This document shows, piece after piece, positions 33,476 to 42,145 of a stretch of 64,000 nucleotides of DNA. The stretch comes from Gemmobacter denitrificans (lineage in GTDB: Bacteria; Pseudomonadota; Alphaproteobacteria; Rhodobacterales; Rhodobacteraceae). How positions within the stretch are numbered: the stretch's first letter is position 1; each line of letters begins with the position of its first letter. The translations under genes were made by a program, and so were the position numbers. The stretch lies in contig NZ_JBALHR010000007.1 in NCBI RefSeq assembly GCF_036964905.1, forward strand, positions 110,059 through 174,058, read 5' to 3'. The notes below the pieces were generated by a model, which worked only from the letters and a program-made list of their open reading frames with translations, was not told the DNA's origin and ran no database searches.

Positions 33476-34410
33476 GGGTGATCCTCCTGCGGGACAAGAA
33501 GTCGCCCCTGCGACACCGGCACAGCCGCGCCTCGGATGCGAACGGCGCGCAGGCCTTCAGGGCCGCTGTCAATGGTCAGCGTCAGGTCCGAGGGGCGACC
33601 CATTTCCACGCCTTGACGCAAGCGGAACCGCTGGCTGCCCGGGCGCAGCATGCCCGCGGCACGCAATTGCGCGGCCAGAATGGCGGTGGCCGAACCGGTG
33701 GCCGGGTCTTCGGGGATGCCTGCGGTGGGCGAAAACATCCGGGTCTGAAAATCGCAGCCCGGTTCAGGGGCGGACAGGCCCGGGGTGTAGAGATAGGCGC
33801 TGTCCACCCCGGCGCACTCCATCAGGTCGGACCAATGCGGTTCGATCGGGCGGGCGCGCCCAAGCGCGTTCAGCGATGCGATGGGGACATATAAAAAGCT
33901 GGGGCCTCCCTGCCAGATCGCGGGCACATGGCCGGGCAGACCGATATCGGCGGGTGCCAGATCAAGCGCGCGGGCAATCAGGTCACCGGGGGCCTGACCG
34001 GGGGCGGCATGTGGCAGCACGGGGGCGGTGAATTCGGCCTCGATCCGCGCGCCTGTGCGGGTGACGCGCACTGGCACCAGACCGGCCTCTTCCTCCAGCA
34101 CCAGATCGGCGGTGAAATCCCCTTCGGGCTGCGCGGCACTGGCCAGATGGATGGCACAACCGATGGTGGGATGCCCGGCAAAGGGAATTTCGGCGGTGGG
34201 AAAGAAGATACGCACCCGGGCGGTATGGGCGGGGTTCACCGGGGGCTGCACGAAGATGGTCTCGGACAGATTGAATTCGCGCGCGATGGTTTGCATCTGG
34301 GCCACCGACAGGTTTTCGGCCCCAAGCACGACGGCCAGCGGATTGCCGCTATAGGCGCGGTTGGTAAAGACATCCAGCGTGTGAAACTCCAGCCAGTTCC
34401 CTGTCGTCAT
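33472..34410 (-). CDS. PhzF-family isomerase/epimerase
   Basis: A 312-residue protein of the PhzF family, two-domain isomerases of the diaminopimelate-epimerase fold. Landmarks are FHTLDVFTNRAYSGNPLAVV, NLSETIFV with the catalytic-type Glu, RIFFPTAEIPFAGHPTIG, and the C-terminal EDPATGSATA. The substrate is unknown; nothing suggests phenazine production here. The ATG at 34410 has GGAAAGA upstream. The next gene (DUF1330) overlaps its stop. Confidence 0.9.
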   Translation of the reverse strand: MTTGNWLEFHTLDVFTNRAYSGNPLAVVLGAENLSVAQMQTIAREFNLSETIFVQPPVNPAHTARVRIFFPTAEIPFAGHPTIGCAIHLASAAQPEGDFTADLVLEEEAGLVPVRVTRTGARIEAEFTAPVLPHAAPGQAPGDLIARALDLAPADIGLPGHVPAIWQGGPSFLYVPIASLNALGRARPIEPHWSDLMECAGVDSAYLYTPGLSAPEPGCDFQTRMFSPTAGIPEDPATGSATAILAAQLRAAGMLRPGSQRFRLRQGVEMGRPSDLTLTIDSGPEGLRAVRIRGAAVPVSQGRLLVPQEDHP

Positions 34411-34439
34411 CGCCGGTCTTTCCTTCCCCCCATGCCTGT

Positions 34440-35213
34440 TCAAGCCCGGAACAGCCTGCTGATTTCGGCGGCGGCCCGGTCGCTGCCATAGGGCGGATTG
34501 ATGATGAACATGCCCGATCCGATCATGCGGTGCCCGTCGCGCACCGGTGGAAAGCGTACTTCGTGGCGCAGCGCCTCGGGATGGTTCTGTTCCATCGTCT
34601 CCAGCATCGGCACATGGGCACCCGAAGTCAGGATCGGATACCACAGCATCAGGATGCCGACGTTCCATTTCCGCGCGATCGCAGCAAAATGGCCCGGGAT
34701 CGTGGTGTAATCTTCCTTGATCTCATAGGATGGATCGCACAGCAGTACCCCACGGCGTGGCATCGGCGGGGTGATCGACAGGGCCTGCTGAAAACCGTCC
34801 TTCTGGTACAGGTTGGCGGTGAAATCCGCGGTCGCCAGGTAAAGCCCGTGATGTTCCTGCGGATGCAGTTCGCACAGATGCAGCGTATCGCTGTCGCGCA
34901 GCGTCAGCGCGGCAATCAGCGGCGATCCGGGATAGGCCGCATCGCCCCATCGGGCACGGGTCTCAGCCAGACGCTGGCGATAGGGATGATCGGGGCGGAT
35001 GCGCTTTTCAATCGCGGCAATCCCCTGTGCGGCCTCGCCGGTCTTTTCGGCCTCGGCGCTGCCAAGATCATACAGGCCCCGGCCGGCATGGGTCTCGATA
35101 TAGGAAAGCGGTTTGTCCTTCTCGGTCAGATAGGACAGGATATGGGACAGCCACATGTGCTTTTGCACATCGGCCAGGTTCCCGGCATGGTAGATATGTT
35201 GATAAGACAGCAT
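34440..35213 (-). CDS. rlmJ: 23S rRNA (adenine(2030)-N6)-methyltransferase RlmJ
   Basis: A 257-residue SAM-dependent methyltransferase that modifies A2030 of 23S rRNA. The start MLSYQHIYHAGNLADVQKH is a family hallmark, followed by YIETHAGRGLYDL and the catalytic motif CDPSYEIKEDY, where E. coli has DPPY, so the second Pro is a Ser. C-terminal elements are LMLWYPI and GSGMFIINPPYG. ATG 35213 is chosen over an upstream in-frame ATG at 35285. Confidence 0.9.
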   Translation of the reverse strand: MLSYQHIYHAGNLADVQKHMWLSHILSYLTEKDKPLSYIETHAGRGLYDLGSAEAEKTGEAAQGIAAIEKRIRPDHPYRQRLAETRARWGDAAYPGSPLIAALTLRDSDTLHLCELHPQEHHGLYLATADFTANLYQKDGFQQALSITPPMPRRGVLLCDPSYEIKEDYTTIPGHFAAIARKWNVGILMLWYPILTSGAHVPMLETMEQNHPEALRHEVRFPPVRDGHRMIGSGMFIINPPYGSDRAAAEISRLFRA

Positions 35214-35256
35214 GGCCCAGCCGTAACCCGCCCTGCGCCCCCCGGCAAGGGCCGGT

Positions 35257-35670
35257 TCAGCCGCGCATCTCGCGGAAGCGTTCAAACATCATGCGGTATT
35301 CGGTCGGAATGTCGCGGATCGACAGGATACCGATGCAGGTGCCATCCCGCATCACCGGCAGGTGGCGGAACTGTCCGGCCTCCATCCGGGCGATGGCATC
35401 GGCCAGCCCGGCCGCGGCATCGACCGTTTCCGGATCGCGGGTCATCACCGCATCGACCAGCGTGGTTGCCGGGTCTGCATCCTGTGCGATGCAGCGACGG
35501 ATCACGTCGCGTTCCGACAGAATACCCTGCAACGCGCCCTCCGCCATCACCGCCAATGCGCCGATATTGTAGCGGTCCAGCAGATGGGCCGCATCGCGGA
35601 TCGTGGTGCCTGGCGGAACGGCGGCCAGAGGGCGATCGCCGATGGCATCTAGAACGGATCGGATGAACAT
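35257..35670 (-). CDS. CBS-domain pair protein
   Basis: A 137-residue protein made of two CBS domains (about 8-62 and 72-128), including LLDRYNIGALAVMAEGALQG, LSERDVIRRC and ARMEAGQFRHLPVMRDG. Such modules bind adenine nucleotides (AMP, ATP, SAM) and act as stand-alone sensors or partners. ATG 35670 is preceded by AGGAGAT. The same frame is open far upstream across proC but is not coding there. Confidence 0.88.
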   Translation of the reverse strand: MFIRSVLDAIGDRPLAAVPPGTTIRDAAHLLDRYNIGALAVMAEGALQGILSERDVIRRCIAQDADPATTLVDAVMTRDPETVDAAAGLADAIARMEAGQFRHLPVMRDGTCIGILSIRDIPTEYRMMFERFREMRG

Positions 35671-35802
35671 GGCGCGGATCTCCTGCAGGATGTGGGGGCA
35701 AGCTAGGCCGGTCCAGCCCGCGCTGCAAGCCCGGTGCTGGTTCGCGCCATTGCACACGCCCGGCGCTCTGCCTAATCTGCCGCCAACAGTCGGAGGAATG
35801 AC

Positions 35803-36612
35803 ATGCTGGAACGGGTGCGCGAACGGGGCCTTGTGCTGCTGGGCTGCGGCAAGATGGGGTCGGCGCTGCTGGAAGGCTGGCTGCGGCAGGGCGTGCCGCC
35901 CGAATCCGTGACGGTAATCGAACCCCACCCGTCGGACTGGCTGCGCAGTACGGGCGTTGCGCTGAACACGGGTCTTCCTCCTTCCCCCGCCATCGTGCTG
36001 CTGGCGGTAAAGCCGCAGATGATGGGGGCGGCGCTGCCCGCCGTCACCGCGCTTGGCGGTGGCACAACGGTGTTCCTGTCGATTGCCGCGGGCACCACCA
36101 TAGCCAGTTTCGAAACGGCTTTCGGGCCTGCCACCCCGATTATCCGCGCGATGCCCAATACGCCTGCCGCCGTCGCGCGCGGGATTACCGCGATCATCGG
36201 CAATGCCCGCGCTTCGGAAGCCGATCTGGCACTGGCGGAAACCCTGCTTTCGGCGGTCGGGCAGGTGGTCCGGCTGGAACGTGAGGATCAGATGGATGCC
36301 GTCACCGCCGTTTCGGGATCGGGCCCGGCCTATGTCTTTCACCTGATCGAGGCGCTGGCTGCGGCCGGTGTGGCGCAGGGCCTGCCAGAGGCGCTCGCGA
36401 TGCAGCTGGCGCGTGCGACGGTTTGCGGCGCGGGCGAGCTGGCCCATCAATCAGCCGAGACGGCGGCGCAATTGCGCATCAATGTCACCTCGCCCGGGGG
36501 CACCACGGCGGCGGCGCTGTCCGTGTTGATGGCGCCGGATACCGGATTGCCGCCCTTGATGGCGCGGGCGGTGCAGGCGGCGGCAGATCGCGGGCGGGAG
36601 CTGGGCAAATGA
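35803..36612 (+). CDS. proC: Pyrroline-5-carboxylate reductase
   Basis: ProC reduces 1-pyrroline-5-carboxylate to proline with NAD(P)H. The 269-residue protein has the nucleotide-binding motif LLGCGKMGSALLEGW (12-26), the central VKPQMM, RAMPNTPA and the C-terminal signature SGSGPAYVFHLIEAL with GGTTAAALSVL. It is the first of three coupled plus-strand genes; the tRNA-binding-protein gene overlaps its stop (ATGA). Confidence 0.94.
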   Translation: MLERVRERGLVLLGCGKMGSALLEGWLRQGVPPESVTVIEPHPSDWLRSTGVALNTGLPPSPAIVLLAVKPQMMGAALPAVTALGGGTTVFLSIAAGTTIASFETAFGPATPIIRAMPNTPAAVARGITAIIGNARASEADLALAETLLSAVGQVVRLEREDQMDAVTAVSGSGPAYVFHLIEALAAAGVAQGLPEALAMQLARATVCGAGELAHQSAETAAQLRINVTSPGGTTAAALSVLMAPDTGLPPLMARAVQAAADRGRELGK

Positions 36613-36944
36613 CCATCACCTATGACGATTTCGCCCGCGTCGATATCCGGGTGGGGCGCATCACCCGCGTTGAACCCTTTCCCGAGGCGCGCAAGCCGGC
36701 CTATCGGCTTTGGGTCGATTTCGGGGCGGAGATCGGCGAGAAACGGTCCTCGGCGCAGATCACCGCGCATTACACCCCAGAAACCCTGCTGGGGCGACAG
36801 GTGCTGGCAGTGGTGAACTTTCCGCCGCGCCAGATCGGCCCCGTGAAATCCGAAGTGCTGGTGCTGGGCGTGCCCGATGCTGCGGGCGAAGTGGTGCTGA
36901 TCGGCCCGGGACACGAAGTTCCCCTCGGCGGCAGGTTGTTCTGA
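36609..36944 (+). CDS. tRNA-binding-domain protein (CsaA-like)
   Basis: A 111-residue single EMAP/tRNA-binding OB-fold domain: FARVDIRVGRITRVEPFPEA at the start, then SAQITAHYTPETLLGRQVLA, VVNFPPRQIGPVKSEVLVLG and a GHEVPLGGRLF end. Size and order match CsaA, a dimeric protein with tRNA-binding and export-related chaperone activity in Bacillus. It overlaps proC by four bases and the next gene by one base. Confidence 0.88.
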   Translation: MTITYDDFARVDIRVGRITRVEPFPEARKPAYRLWVDFGAEIGEKRSSAQITAHYTPETLLGRQVLAVVNFPPRQIGPVKSEVLVLGVPDAAGEVVLIGPGHEVPLGGRLF

Positions 36945-37888
36945 TGCGGCTGTTCATCACCCGACCCCTGCCCGATGCGGTGTTGCAGGCAGCACGGGCG
37001 CAGTTCGATACGGTCGTGCGGCCCGATACCCTGCCGCTGGCCCCAGCCGAACTGCGCGCGGCGCTGACCGAATTCGACCTCGTGCTGCCCACGCTGGGCG
37101 ACCGCTTCGATGCCGGGGTCTTTGCCGATGTGCCCAGCCCGCGCGCCCGGCTGCTGGCCAATTTCGGCGTGGGGTACAACCATATCGATGTGGCGGCGGC
37201 CCATGCCGCAGGGGTGGCAGTCAGCAATACGCCGGGTGCGGTGACGGATGCCACAGCCGATATCGCCCTGACCCTGATCCTTATGACAGCCCGTCGCGCG
37301 GGCGAGGGCGAACGGTTGCTGCGCCGGGGCGACTGGCAGGGCTGGCACCCGACGCAATTGCTGGGCCAGCATGTCAGTGGCAAGACGCTGGGCCTGATCG
37401 GCATGGGGCGCATCGGTCAGGCCATCGCCCGGCGCTGCCATTTCGGCTTTGGCATGTCGGTGGTCTATCACACCCGCAGCCCCATGGATCCGGGGCTTCC
37501 GGCCCGGGCCGTGCCGCTGCTGCAGGCCATGGCCGCCGATGTGGTGGTGGTTGCTGTGCCCGGCGGTCCTGCCACCCGGCATCTGATCGATGCGCAGGCG
37601 CTGGCCACCATGCCTGCCCATGGCATATTCGTCAATATCGCGCGGGGCGATGTGGTGGATGAAGGCGCGCTGATCGCAGCCTTGCAGGCGGGTCGTATCG
37701 CGGGGGCGGGGCTGGATGTCTATGAACAGGAACCGCATGTGCCCGAAGCCCTGCGCGCGCTGGAGAATGTGACCCTGCTGCCGCATCTGGGCACGGCGGC
37801 GCTGGAGGTGCGCAGCGCCATGGGCATGATGGCGGTCGACAATCTGATCGCCTTTGCCGAGGGGCGCCCGCTGCCCAACCCGGTCTGA
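36944..37888 (+). CDS. D-isomer-specific 2-hydroxyacid dehydrogenase (glyoxylate/hydroxypyruvate reductase-like)
   Basis: A 314-residue NAD(P)-dependent dehydrogenase. The nucleotide motif is GLIGMGRIGQAIARR and the catalytic triad Arg (NIARGDVV), Glu (DVYEQEP) and His (LPHLGTA) is intact. FGVGYNHIDVAAA is typical of the glyoxylate/hydroxypyruvate reductase group, so reduction of glyoxylate or hydroxypyruvate is likely but not proven. Start and stop couple it tightly to the tRNA-binding-protein gene (TGATG). Confidence 0.88.
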   Translation: MRLFITRPLPDAVLQAARAQFDTVVRPDTLPLAPAELRAALTEFDLVLPTLGDRFDAGVFADVPSPRARLLANFGVGYNHIDVAAAHAAGVAVSNTPGAVTDATADIALTLILMTARRAGEGERLLRRGDWQGWHPTQLLGQHVSGKTLGLIGMGRIGQAIARRCHFGFGMSVVYHTRSPMDPGLPARAVPLLQAMAADVVVVAVPGGPATRHLIDAQALATMPAHGIFVNIARGDVVDEGALIAALQAGRIAGAGLDVYEQEPHVPEALRALENVTLLPHLGTAALEVRSAMGMMAVDNLIAFAEGRPLPNPV

Positions 37889-38047
37889 CCGGGGAGCAGC
37901 CATGGCCCCTTGCATCTTGCCCCACTGCCCACCTTCCCCGCCCATCCACCGCCGGGGGCAGGGCAGATCGGGCAAAGCCGTCCATGGCAATGCCGTCCAA
38001 GGGGGCTCAATGCCCCTGCGGACGGCCCCCCCGGATATGGAAATCCC

Positions 38048-38713
38048 ATGATCCTGTCGCGCGGCCGTCGCTTCATATTCATCCATATTCCCAAGACCGG
38101 GGGCACCGCGCTGGCCCTGGCGCTGGAAGCGCGGGCGATGAAGGACGATGTCCTGATCGGCGACACGCCAAAGGCCCGGGCGCGCAAGACCCGCTGGCAG
38201 GGGGCAAAGGCCCATGGGCGGTTGTGGAAACATGCCACCCTGTCCGATATTGCCGGTCTCGCCTCGGATCAGGAAATCGCGGATTTCTTTACCTTCACGC
38301 TGGTGCGCAACCCGTGGGATCGGATGGTCAGCTATTACCACTGGCTGCGCGGGCAGGGATTTGCGCATCCGGCAGTCGGCCTGGCCAAGGCACTGTCCTT
38401 CAGCGGTTTTCTCAACCATCCACAGACGCGGACGGCGCTCGCCCTTTGGCCCGCGCGGGCCTATATGACCGATCGGTTCGGGCAGGAACGGGCCAGCCTT
38501 TATGTGCGGCTGGAACATCTGGCCGATGATTTGCGGCCTTTCGAGGCCCATGCCGGGCTGCGGCTGGGGCCGATCACCGTCGCCAACGAAAGCACCCGCC
38601 CGCGCGATTGGCGGCCCAGCTACTGCGATGCCGATGCGGCGCTGGTGGCGGATCTCTGCGCCGAGGATATCGTGCGGTTCGGCTATGGGTTTGACGACGC
38701 CCTGCCGCGATAG
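38048..38713 (+). CDS. Sulfotransferase-family protein
   Basis: A 221-residue protein of the P-loop sulfotransferase family. IFIHIPKTGGTALALAL (about 10-26) is the 5'-phosphosulfate loop for PAPS and FTLVRNPWDRMVSYYHWL (about 83-100) the 3'-phosphate site. The acceptor is unknown; related proteins modify carbohydrates or lipids. ATG 38048 is chosen; the frame upstream (37910-38047) is proline-rich and does not look coding. The roughly 160-base gap before it shows no clear promoter. Confidence 0.82.
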   Translation: MILSRGRRFIFIHIPKTGGTALALALEARAMKDDVLIGDTPKARARKTRWQGAKAHGRLWKHATLSDIAGLASDQEIADFFTFTLVRNPWDRMVSYYHWLRGQGFAHPAVGLAKALSFSGFLNHPQTRTALALWPARAYMTDRFGQERASLYVRLEHLADDLRPFEAHAGLRLGPITVANESTRPRDWRPSYCDADAALVADLCAEDIVRFGYGFDDALPR

Positions 38714-38803
38714 CGTCCAACTTGCGCCGCAAAGCTGGGCCAGCCTGTCCCTCCATCCGCCAGCCCGATGATCCGTGCGGTTGGCCAGAGGAGACGCGCG
38801 CGC

Positions 38804-39475
38804 ATGTGGTCAAGGGCCACCCCAGACCTTCCGCCCCCGCTGGCGGACGGGATCCTGCCGGAAACCCCGGTGGCAACGGCTGCCGGCTGGCGGGCTGCAG
38901 GGCAGCTTGCGCCCGGTGATCTGGTGATGTGTTTCGATGCCGGGCCGCAACCCTTGCTGGAACTGGCCTATCAGACGCTCGACCGGCCTTCCGATCTGCC
39001 GCAGCATTGGCCGCTTTGCCTGCCTGCCGGGGCATTTGGCAATGACCGCGCAATCCGGCTGATGCCCGAGGCGCAGGTTCTGCTGGAAAGCGATCTGGCG
39101 GAAGATATGCTGGGCGATGCCTTTGTTCTATTCCCGGCAGCCGCGCTGGATGGCTGGCGGGGCATTTGCCGACAAAGGCCCGATCCGGGGCAAAGCGTCT
39201 TGCGTCTGGGATTTGCGCGGCCAGTGGTCATTCACGCGGCAGGCGGGGTGTTGATCAGTTGTCCCGCGCCGGTTCTGATGCTCGATCCCGGCCCGGGGGG
39301 CTTCAACCCCGAAGGCTGGGCTGTGGCCGATGGGCCCGTGGTGCAGGCCTTGTTGGCCGATTGGGCGGCGGGGGCCGGGCCCCCGCACCCGTGCTGGATC
39401 AGGCGGCCTTGCGGGCCTTGCTGCCGTAGAAGCTGCCCCCGCTTGAGGCCATCTCGCGCAGGCTTTGCGGTGTGA
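38804..39475 (+). CDS. Hint (hedgehog/intein) domain protein with 3' overlap
   Basis: A 223-residue Hint-domain protein: DGILPETPVATAAGWRAAGQ then LAPGDLVMCFD, LCLPAGAFGNDRAIRLMP and LVLFPAAALDG-type strands, as in the many Hint proteins of Rhodobacteraceae. Hint domains can self-cleave, but the usual start-site Cys/Ser after the first block is not evident. The start ATG 38804 follows AGAGGAG. The last 25 or so codons run antisense into the 3' end of the beta-oxidation gene and through its terminator hairpin (39368-39386), giving an Arg/Cys/Pro-rich tail unlike the rest. The native stop may have been lost. Confidence 0.7.
   Translation: MWSRATPDLPPPLADGILPETPVATAAGWRAAGQLAPGDLVMCFDAGPQPLLELAYQTLDRPSDLPQHWPLCLPAGAFGNDRAIRLMPEAQVLLESDLAEDMLGDAFVLFPAAALDGWRGICRQRPDPGQSVLRLGFARPVVIHAAGGVLISCPAPVLMLDPGPGGFNPEGWAVADGPVVQALLADWAAGAGPPHPCWIRRPCGPCCRRSCPRLRPSRAGFAV
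39368..39386 (-). terminator. GC hairpin after the FadB/FadJ-like gene
   Basis: GCGGGGGC and GCCCCCGC form an 8-bp perfect stem with a CGG loop, 13 bases beyond the minus-strand stop at 39399. It lies inside the C-terminal coding part of the convergent Hint gene. Confidence 0.5.
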
Positions 39476-41594
39476 TGAAGCGGTTCCCGAAGCGTGCGGT
39501 CAGATCATCGCAAATCTCTACGGCGCGGCCCGCACCCAGGATGTCGAGCCAGCCGAAGGGGCCTCCCGACCAGGGCGCAAAGCCCCAGCCAAGGATCGCG
39601 CCGACATCGCCTTCACGGATGTCGGTCAAGACGCCTTCATCCAGCGCCCGCACCGCCTCCAGCACCTGCGCCATCAGCAGGCGCTGCTGCACGGTGGCCA
39701 GATCGGGCTGGGTCTCCGCCACGGGCCATTCGGTCGCAAGCCCATCCCACAGGCCCAACCGGTTGCCCTTGTCATCATAGGCGTAGAAGCCCGCATTGGA
39801 TTTGCGGCCCAGACGCCCCATATCGGCCATGCGGAAGATCACCTCGTCCACCGCGCCATCGGGATAGGCGTCGCCCATGGCGGCCTTGGTCGCCTTGGCG
39901 ATCTTGACCCCCAGATCGATCGAGGTTTCATCGACAAGCTGCAGCGGGCCCAGCGGCATGCCGACCAACTTGGCGGCATTTTCCACCAGCGCCGGTTCCA
40001 CCCCTTCGGCCACCATGCGCATCCCTTCGTTCAGATAGGGGATGATGCAGCGATTGGCGTAGAAGAAGCGGGCGTCGTTCACCACGATGGGCGTCTTGCG
40101 GATCTGACGCACATAATCCAGCGCCTTGGCCACTGCACGGTCACCGGTTTCCTTGCCGCGGATGATTTCCACCAGATTCATCTTGTCCACCGGGCTGAAG
40201 AAATGGATGCCGATGAACTGTGCCGGCCGTGCGCTGGCCTTGGCCAGGCTGGTGATCGGCAGGGTGGAGGTATTGGTGGCAAAGATGCAGTCGGGGCCGA
40301 CAGCGGCCTCGACCTTGGCGGTCACCTCGGCCTTGACCTTCGGGTCCTCGAACACGGCTTCCACGATCAGGTCGCAGCCTGCAAGGGCCGCGTAATCTGT
40401 GGTGGCAGTGATGCGGCCCAGCACTTCGGCCTTCTTGTCAGCCGTGACCTTGCCGCGCTTCATGCCCTTGTCGAGCAGGGTTTCGGAATAGGATTTGCCG
40501 CGATCCGCTGCCTCTTGTGCCGCGTCGATCAGGACGACTTCGATTCCGGCATTGGCGCTGACATAGGCGATGCCCGCGCCCATCATGCCTGCGCCGATCA
40601 CGCCCACCTTGCTGACCTGCTGATCTTCAACCTTCGGACGGTTGGCGCCTTTTTCCAGCGCTTCCTTGTTGATGAACAGCGACCGGATCATCGCGCCCGA
40701 GGACGGGTTCAGGATGACGCTGGTGAAGTGACGCGCCTCGATCTTCAGCGCGGTGTCAAACGGGACCAGCGCACCTTCGTACACGGCGGCAAGCAGGGCG
40801 CGGGCCGCCGGATAGACGCCCTGGGTTTTGCCCAGAACCATGGCCGAGGCCCCGACAAAAGTGCCAAAGCCCGCCGCGTGATAGGGCGTGCCGCCCGGCA
40901 TCTTGTAGCCCTTGGCATCCCAGGGCTTGACCAGATCGGCCTCCTTGGCGGCCAGAACCCATTCCTTCGCCCGGACCAGAAGCTGATCGGGGGTGACGAC
41001 TTCGTCGATCAGACCGGCGGCCTTGGCGGCCTTGGGATCGGAAAGCTTGCCTTCCAACAGGAAGGGAGCGGCCATCATGGCCCCCATCTTGCGCACAAGC
41101 CGGGTGGTGCCGCCTGCGCCGGGGAAGATGCCGACCATGATTTCTGGCAGGCCGATCTTGGCCTTGGGATTGTCGGCGGCGATGATGCGGTGGCAGGACA
41201 GCGGCAGTTCAAGGCCGATGCCAAGCGCAGTGCCGGGCAGGGCCGCCACGATCGGCTTGCCACCCTTCAGGGTTTTCGGGTCCATCCCGGCGCGTTCGAT
41301 CTTGCGCAGGATGGCATGCATCGACATCACGCCGTCAAACACGGCCTTGGCCGCCTGATCGCCGCCTTCCTCTTTCATACGGGCGATGACGTTCAGATCC
41401 ATCCCGCCGGCGAAATCCTTCTTGCCGCTGGTCAGGATGATGCCCTTGACCGCCGCATCGGCCAGAGCCGTGTCGATCAGATCGCTGAGCAGCGAGAACC
41501 CCGCCAGCGACATCACGTTCATGCTTTTGCCGGGAACGTCCCAGGTGATGGTGGCGACGCCATCGGCATCGAGCGCATAGGTGAAATCGGTCAT
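39399..41594 (-). CDS. Bifunctional enoyl-CoA hydratase / 3-hydroxyacyl-CoA dehydrogenase (FadB/FadJ-like)
   Basis: A 731-residue fusion catalysing two beta-oxidation steps. The N-terminal crotonase domain (about 1-190) has KKDFAGGMDLN and PEIMVGIFPGAGGTTRL with the catalytic Glu region. The NAD-binding HADH domain starts near 325 with VGVIGAGMMGAGIAYVSANA, and the C-terminal domain contains IVVNDARFFYANRCIIPY. It is the alpha-type subunit, likely working with the thiolase at 43.3-44.5 kb. Cupin and NTF2-like genes lie between the two. Confidence 0.93.
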   Translation of the reverse strand: MTDFTYALDADGVATITWDVPGKSMNVMSLAGFSLLSDLIDTALADAAVKGIILTSGKKDFAGGMDLNVIARMKEEGGDQAAKAVFDGVMSMHAILRKIERAGMDPKTLKGGKPIVAALPGTALGIGLELPLSCHRIIAADNPKAKIGLPEIMVGIFPGAGGTTRLVRKMGAMMAAPFLLEGKLSDPKAAKAAGLIDEVVTPDQLLVRAKEWVLAAKEADLVKPWDAKGYKMPGGTPYHAAGFGTFVGASAMVLGKTQGVYPAARALLAAVYEGALVPFDTALKIEARHFTSVILNPSSGAMIRSLFINKEALEKGANRPKVEDQQVSKVGVIGAGMMGAGIAYVSANAGIEVVLIDAAQEAADRGKSYSETLLDKGMKRGKVTADKKAEVLGRITATTDYAALAGCDLIVEAVFEDPKVKAEVTAKVEAAVGPDCIFATNTSTLPITSLAKASARPAQFIGIHFFSPVDKMNLVEIIRGKETGDRAVAKALDYVRQIRKTPIVVNDARFFYANRCIIPYLNEGMRMVAEGVEPALVENAAKLVGMPLGPLQLVDETSIDLGVKIAKATKAAMGDAYPDGAVDEVIFRMADMGRLGRKSNAGFYAYDDKGNRLGLWDGLATEWPVAETQPDLATVQQRLLMAQVLEAVRALDEGVLTDIREGDVGAILGWGFAPWSGGPFGWLDILGAGRAVEICDDLTARFGNRFITPQSLREMASSGGSFYGSKARKAA

Positions 41595-41618
41595 CTTCGT
41601 CTCCTCTCCGGCCGTGGA

Positions 41619-41672
41619 AGCGGGGGCTTCGCGCCCCCGGACCCCCGCGGGATATTTGGTCCAAGGTAAAGG
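41619..41672. repeat. REP-like intergenic element, copy 1
   Basis: A GC hairpin (CGGGGGC-TTCGC-GCCCCCG, 41621-41639) is followed by GGACCCCCGCGGGATATTTGG and TCCAAGGTAAAGGG. A degenerate relative lacking most of the hairpin, with CAGAGTATTTGGACAAAGTG, appears at about 45280-45305. Similar GC-hairpin plus TATTTGG-CAA tails are common between genes in Rhodobacteraceae. It sits between the cupin stop and the FadB/FadJ-like gene start. Confidence 0.45.
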
Positions 41673-41680
41673 GCAGCGGA

Positions 41681-42145
41681 TCAGCCCGGCAGATGCCAGG
41701 GGGTGCCGTCGCGATGCAGATAGGTTCGGGCTGTGCCGTCCTTCAGGGTGATGAGGTCATGGTCGGTGTAGTGAATGGTATCGGTGGTGGCGCGGGTGCC
41801 GATCACCAGGTAGCGGGCCGGTTCCCCGGAACGGTTGTCGAGCCGGTGGCCGATCGGATGGCCCGCAGGCCAGCAGGCCACATCGCCGGCGCCGAGCGGG
41901 GTTTCGGTCTCTTCAACCAGCACCAGGTTGCCCGAAAGCAGGACGATCATTTCATCCTCGTTTTCGTGCCAATGACGGTGACTGGAGCTTGATCCGGGCG
42001 GCAGTTCTTCGATGAAGCAGCCGAATTGTGTCAGACCACCGGGATCAGAGAGCAGCTGATAGGCATAGGGTGCAGGAAGCGGCCCGGTGATCGGGTGGAC
42101 AGATCCGGTTTCGGTGACAAAGGGCGGTGGCTGCAGTTTGGGCAT
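41681..42145 (-). CDS. Cupin-domain protein, downstream paralogue
   Basis: A 154-residue single cupin with histidine metal-ligand motif SHRHWHENEDEMIVLLSG (cupin motif 1) and GHPIGHRLDNRSGEPARYLV (motif 2). It is a clear paralogue of the gene just upstream; both begin MPKL. Its ATG overlaps the upstream stop by one base (TGATG), and I reject an ATG six codons earlier. Function unknown; candidates are a dioxygenase-like enzyme or a metal/ligand-binding protein. Confidence 0.85.
   Translation of the reverse strand: MPKLQPPPFVTETGSVHPITGPLPAPYAYQLLSDPGGLTQFGCFIEELPPGSSSSHRHWHENEDEMIVLLSGNLVLVEETETPLGAGDVACWPAGHPIGHRLDNRSGEPARYLVIGTRATTDTIHYTDHDLITLKDGTARTYLHRDGTPWHLPG

Noticed and set aside
33472..34410. 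Phenazine biosynthesis
   Set aside because: PhzF-family proteins are widespread isomerases; no other phz genes are present.
39465..41669. Very long plus-strand open frame (734 codons)
   Set aside because: It is exactly antisense to the well-supported hydratase/dehydrogenase gene and has His/Gly/Gln-rich, motif-free sequence, the usual shadow of a GC-rich gene.
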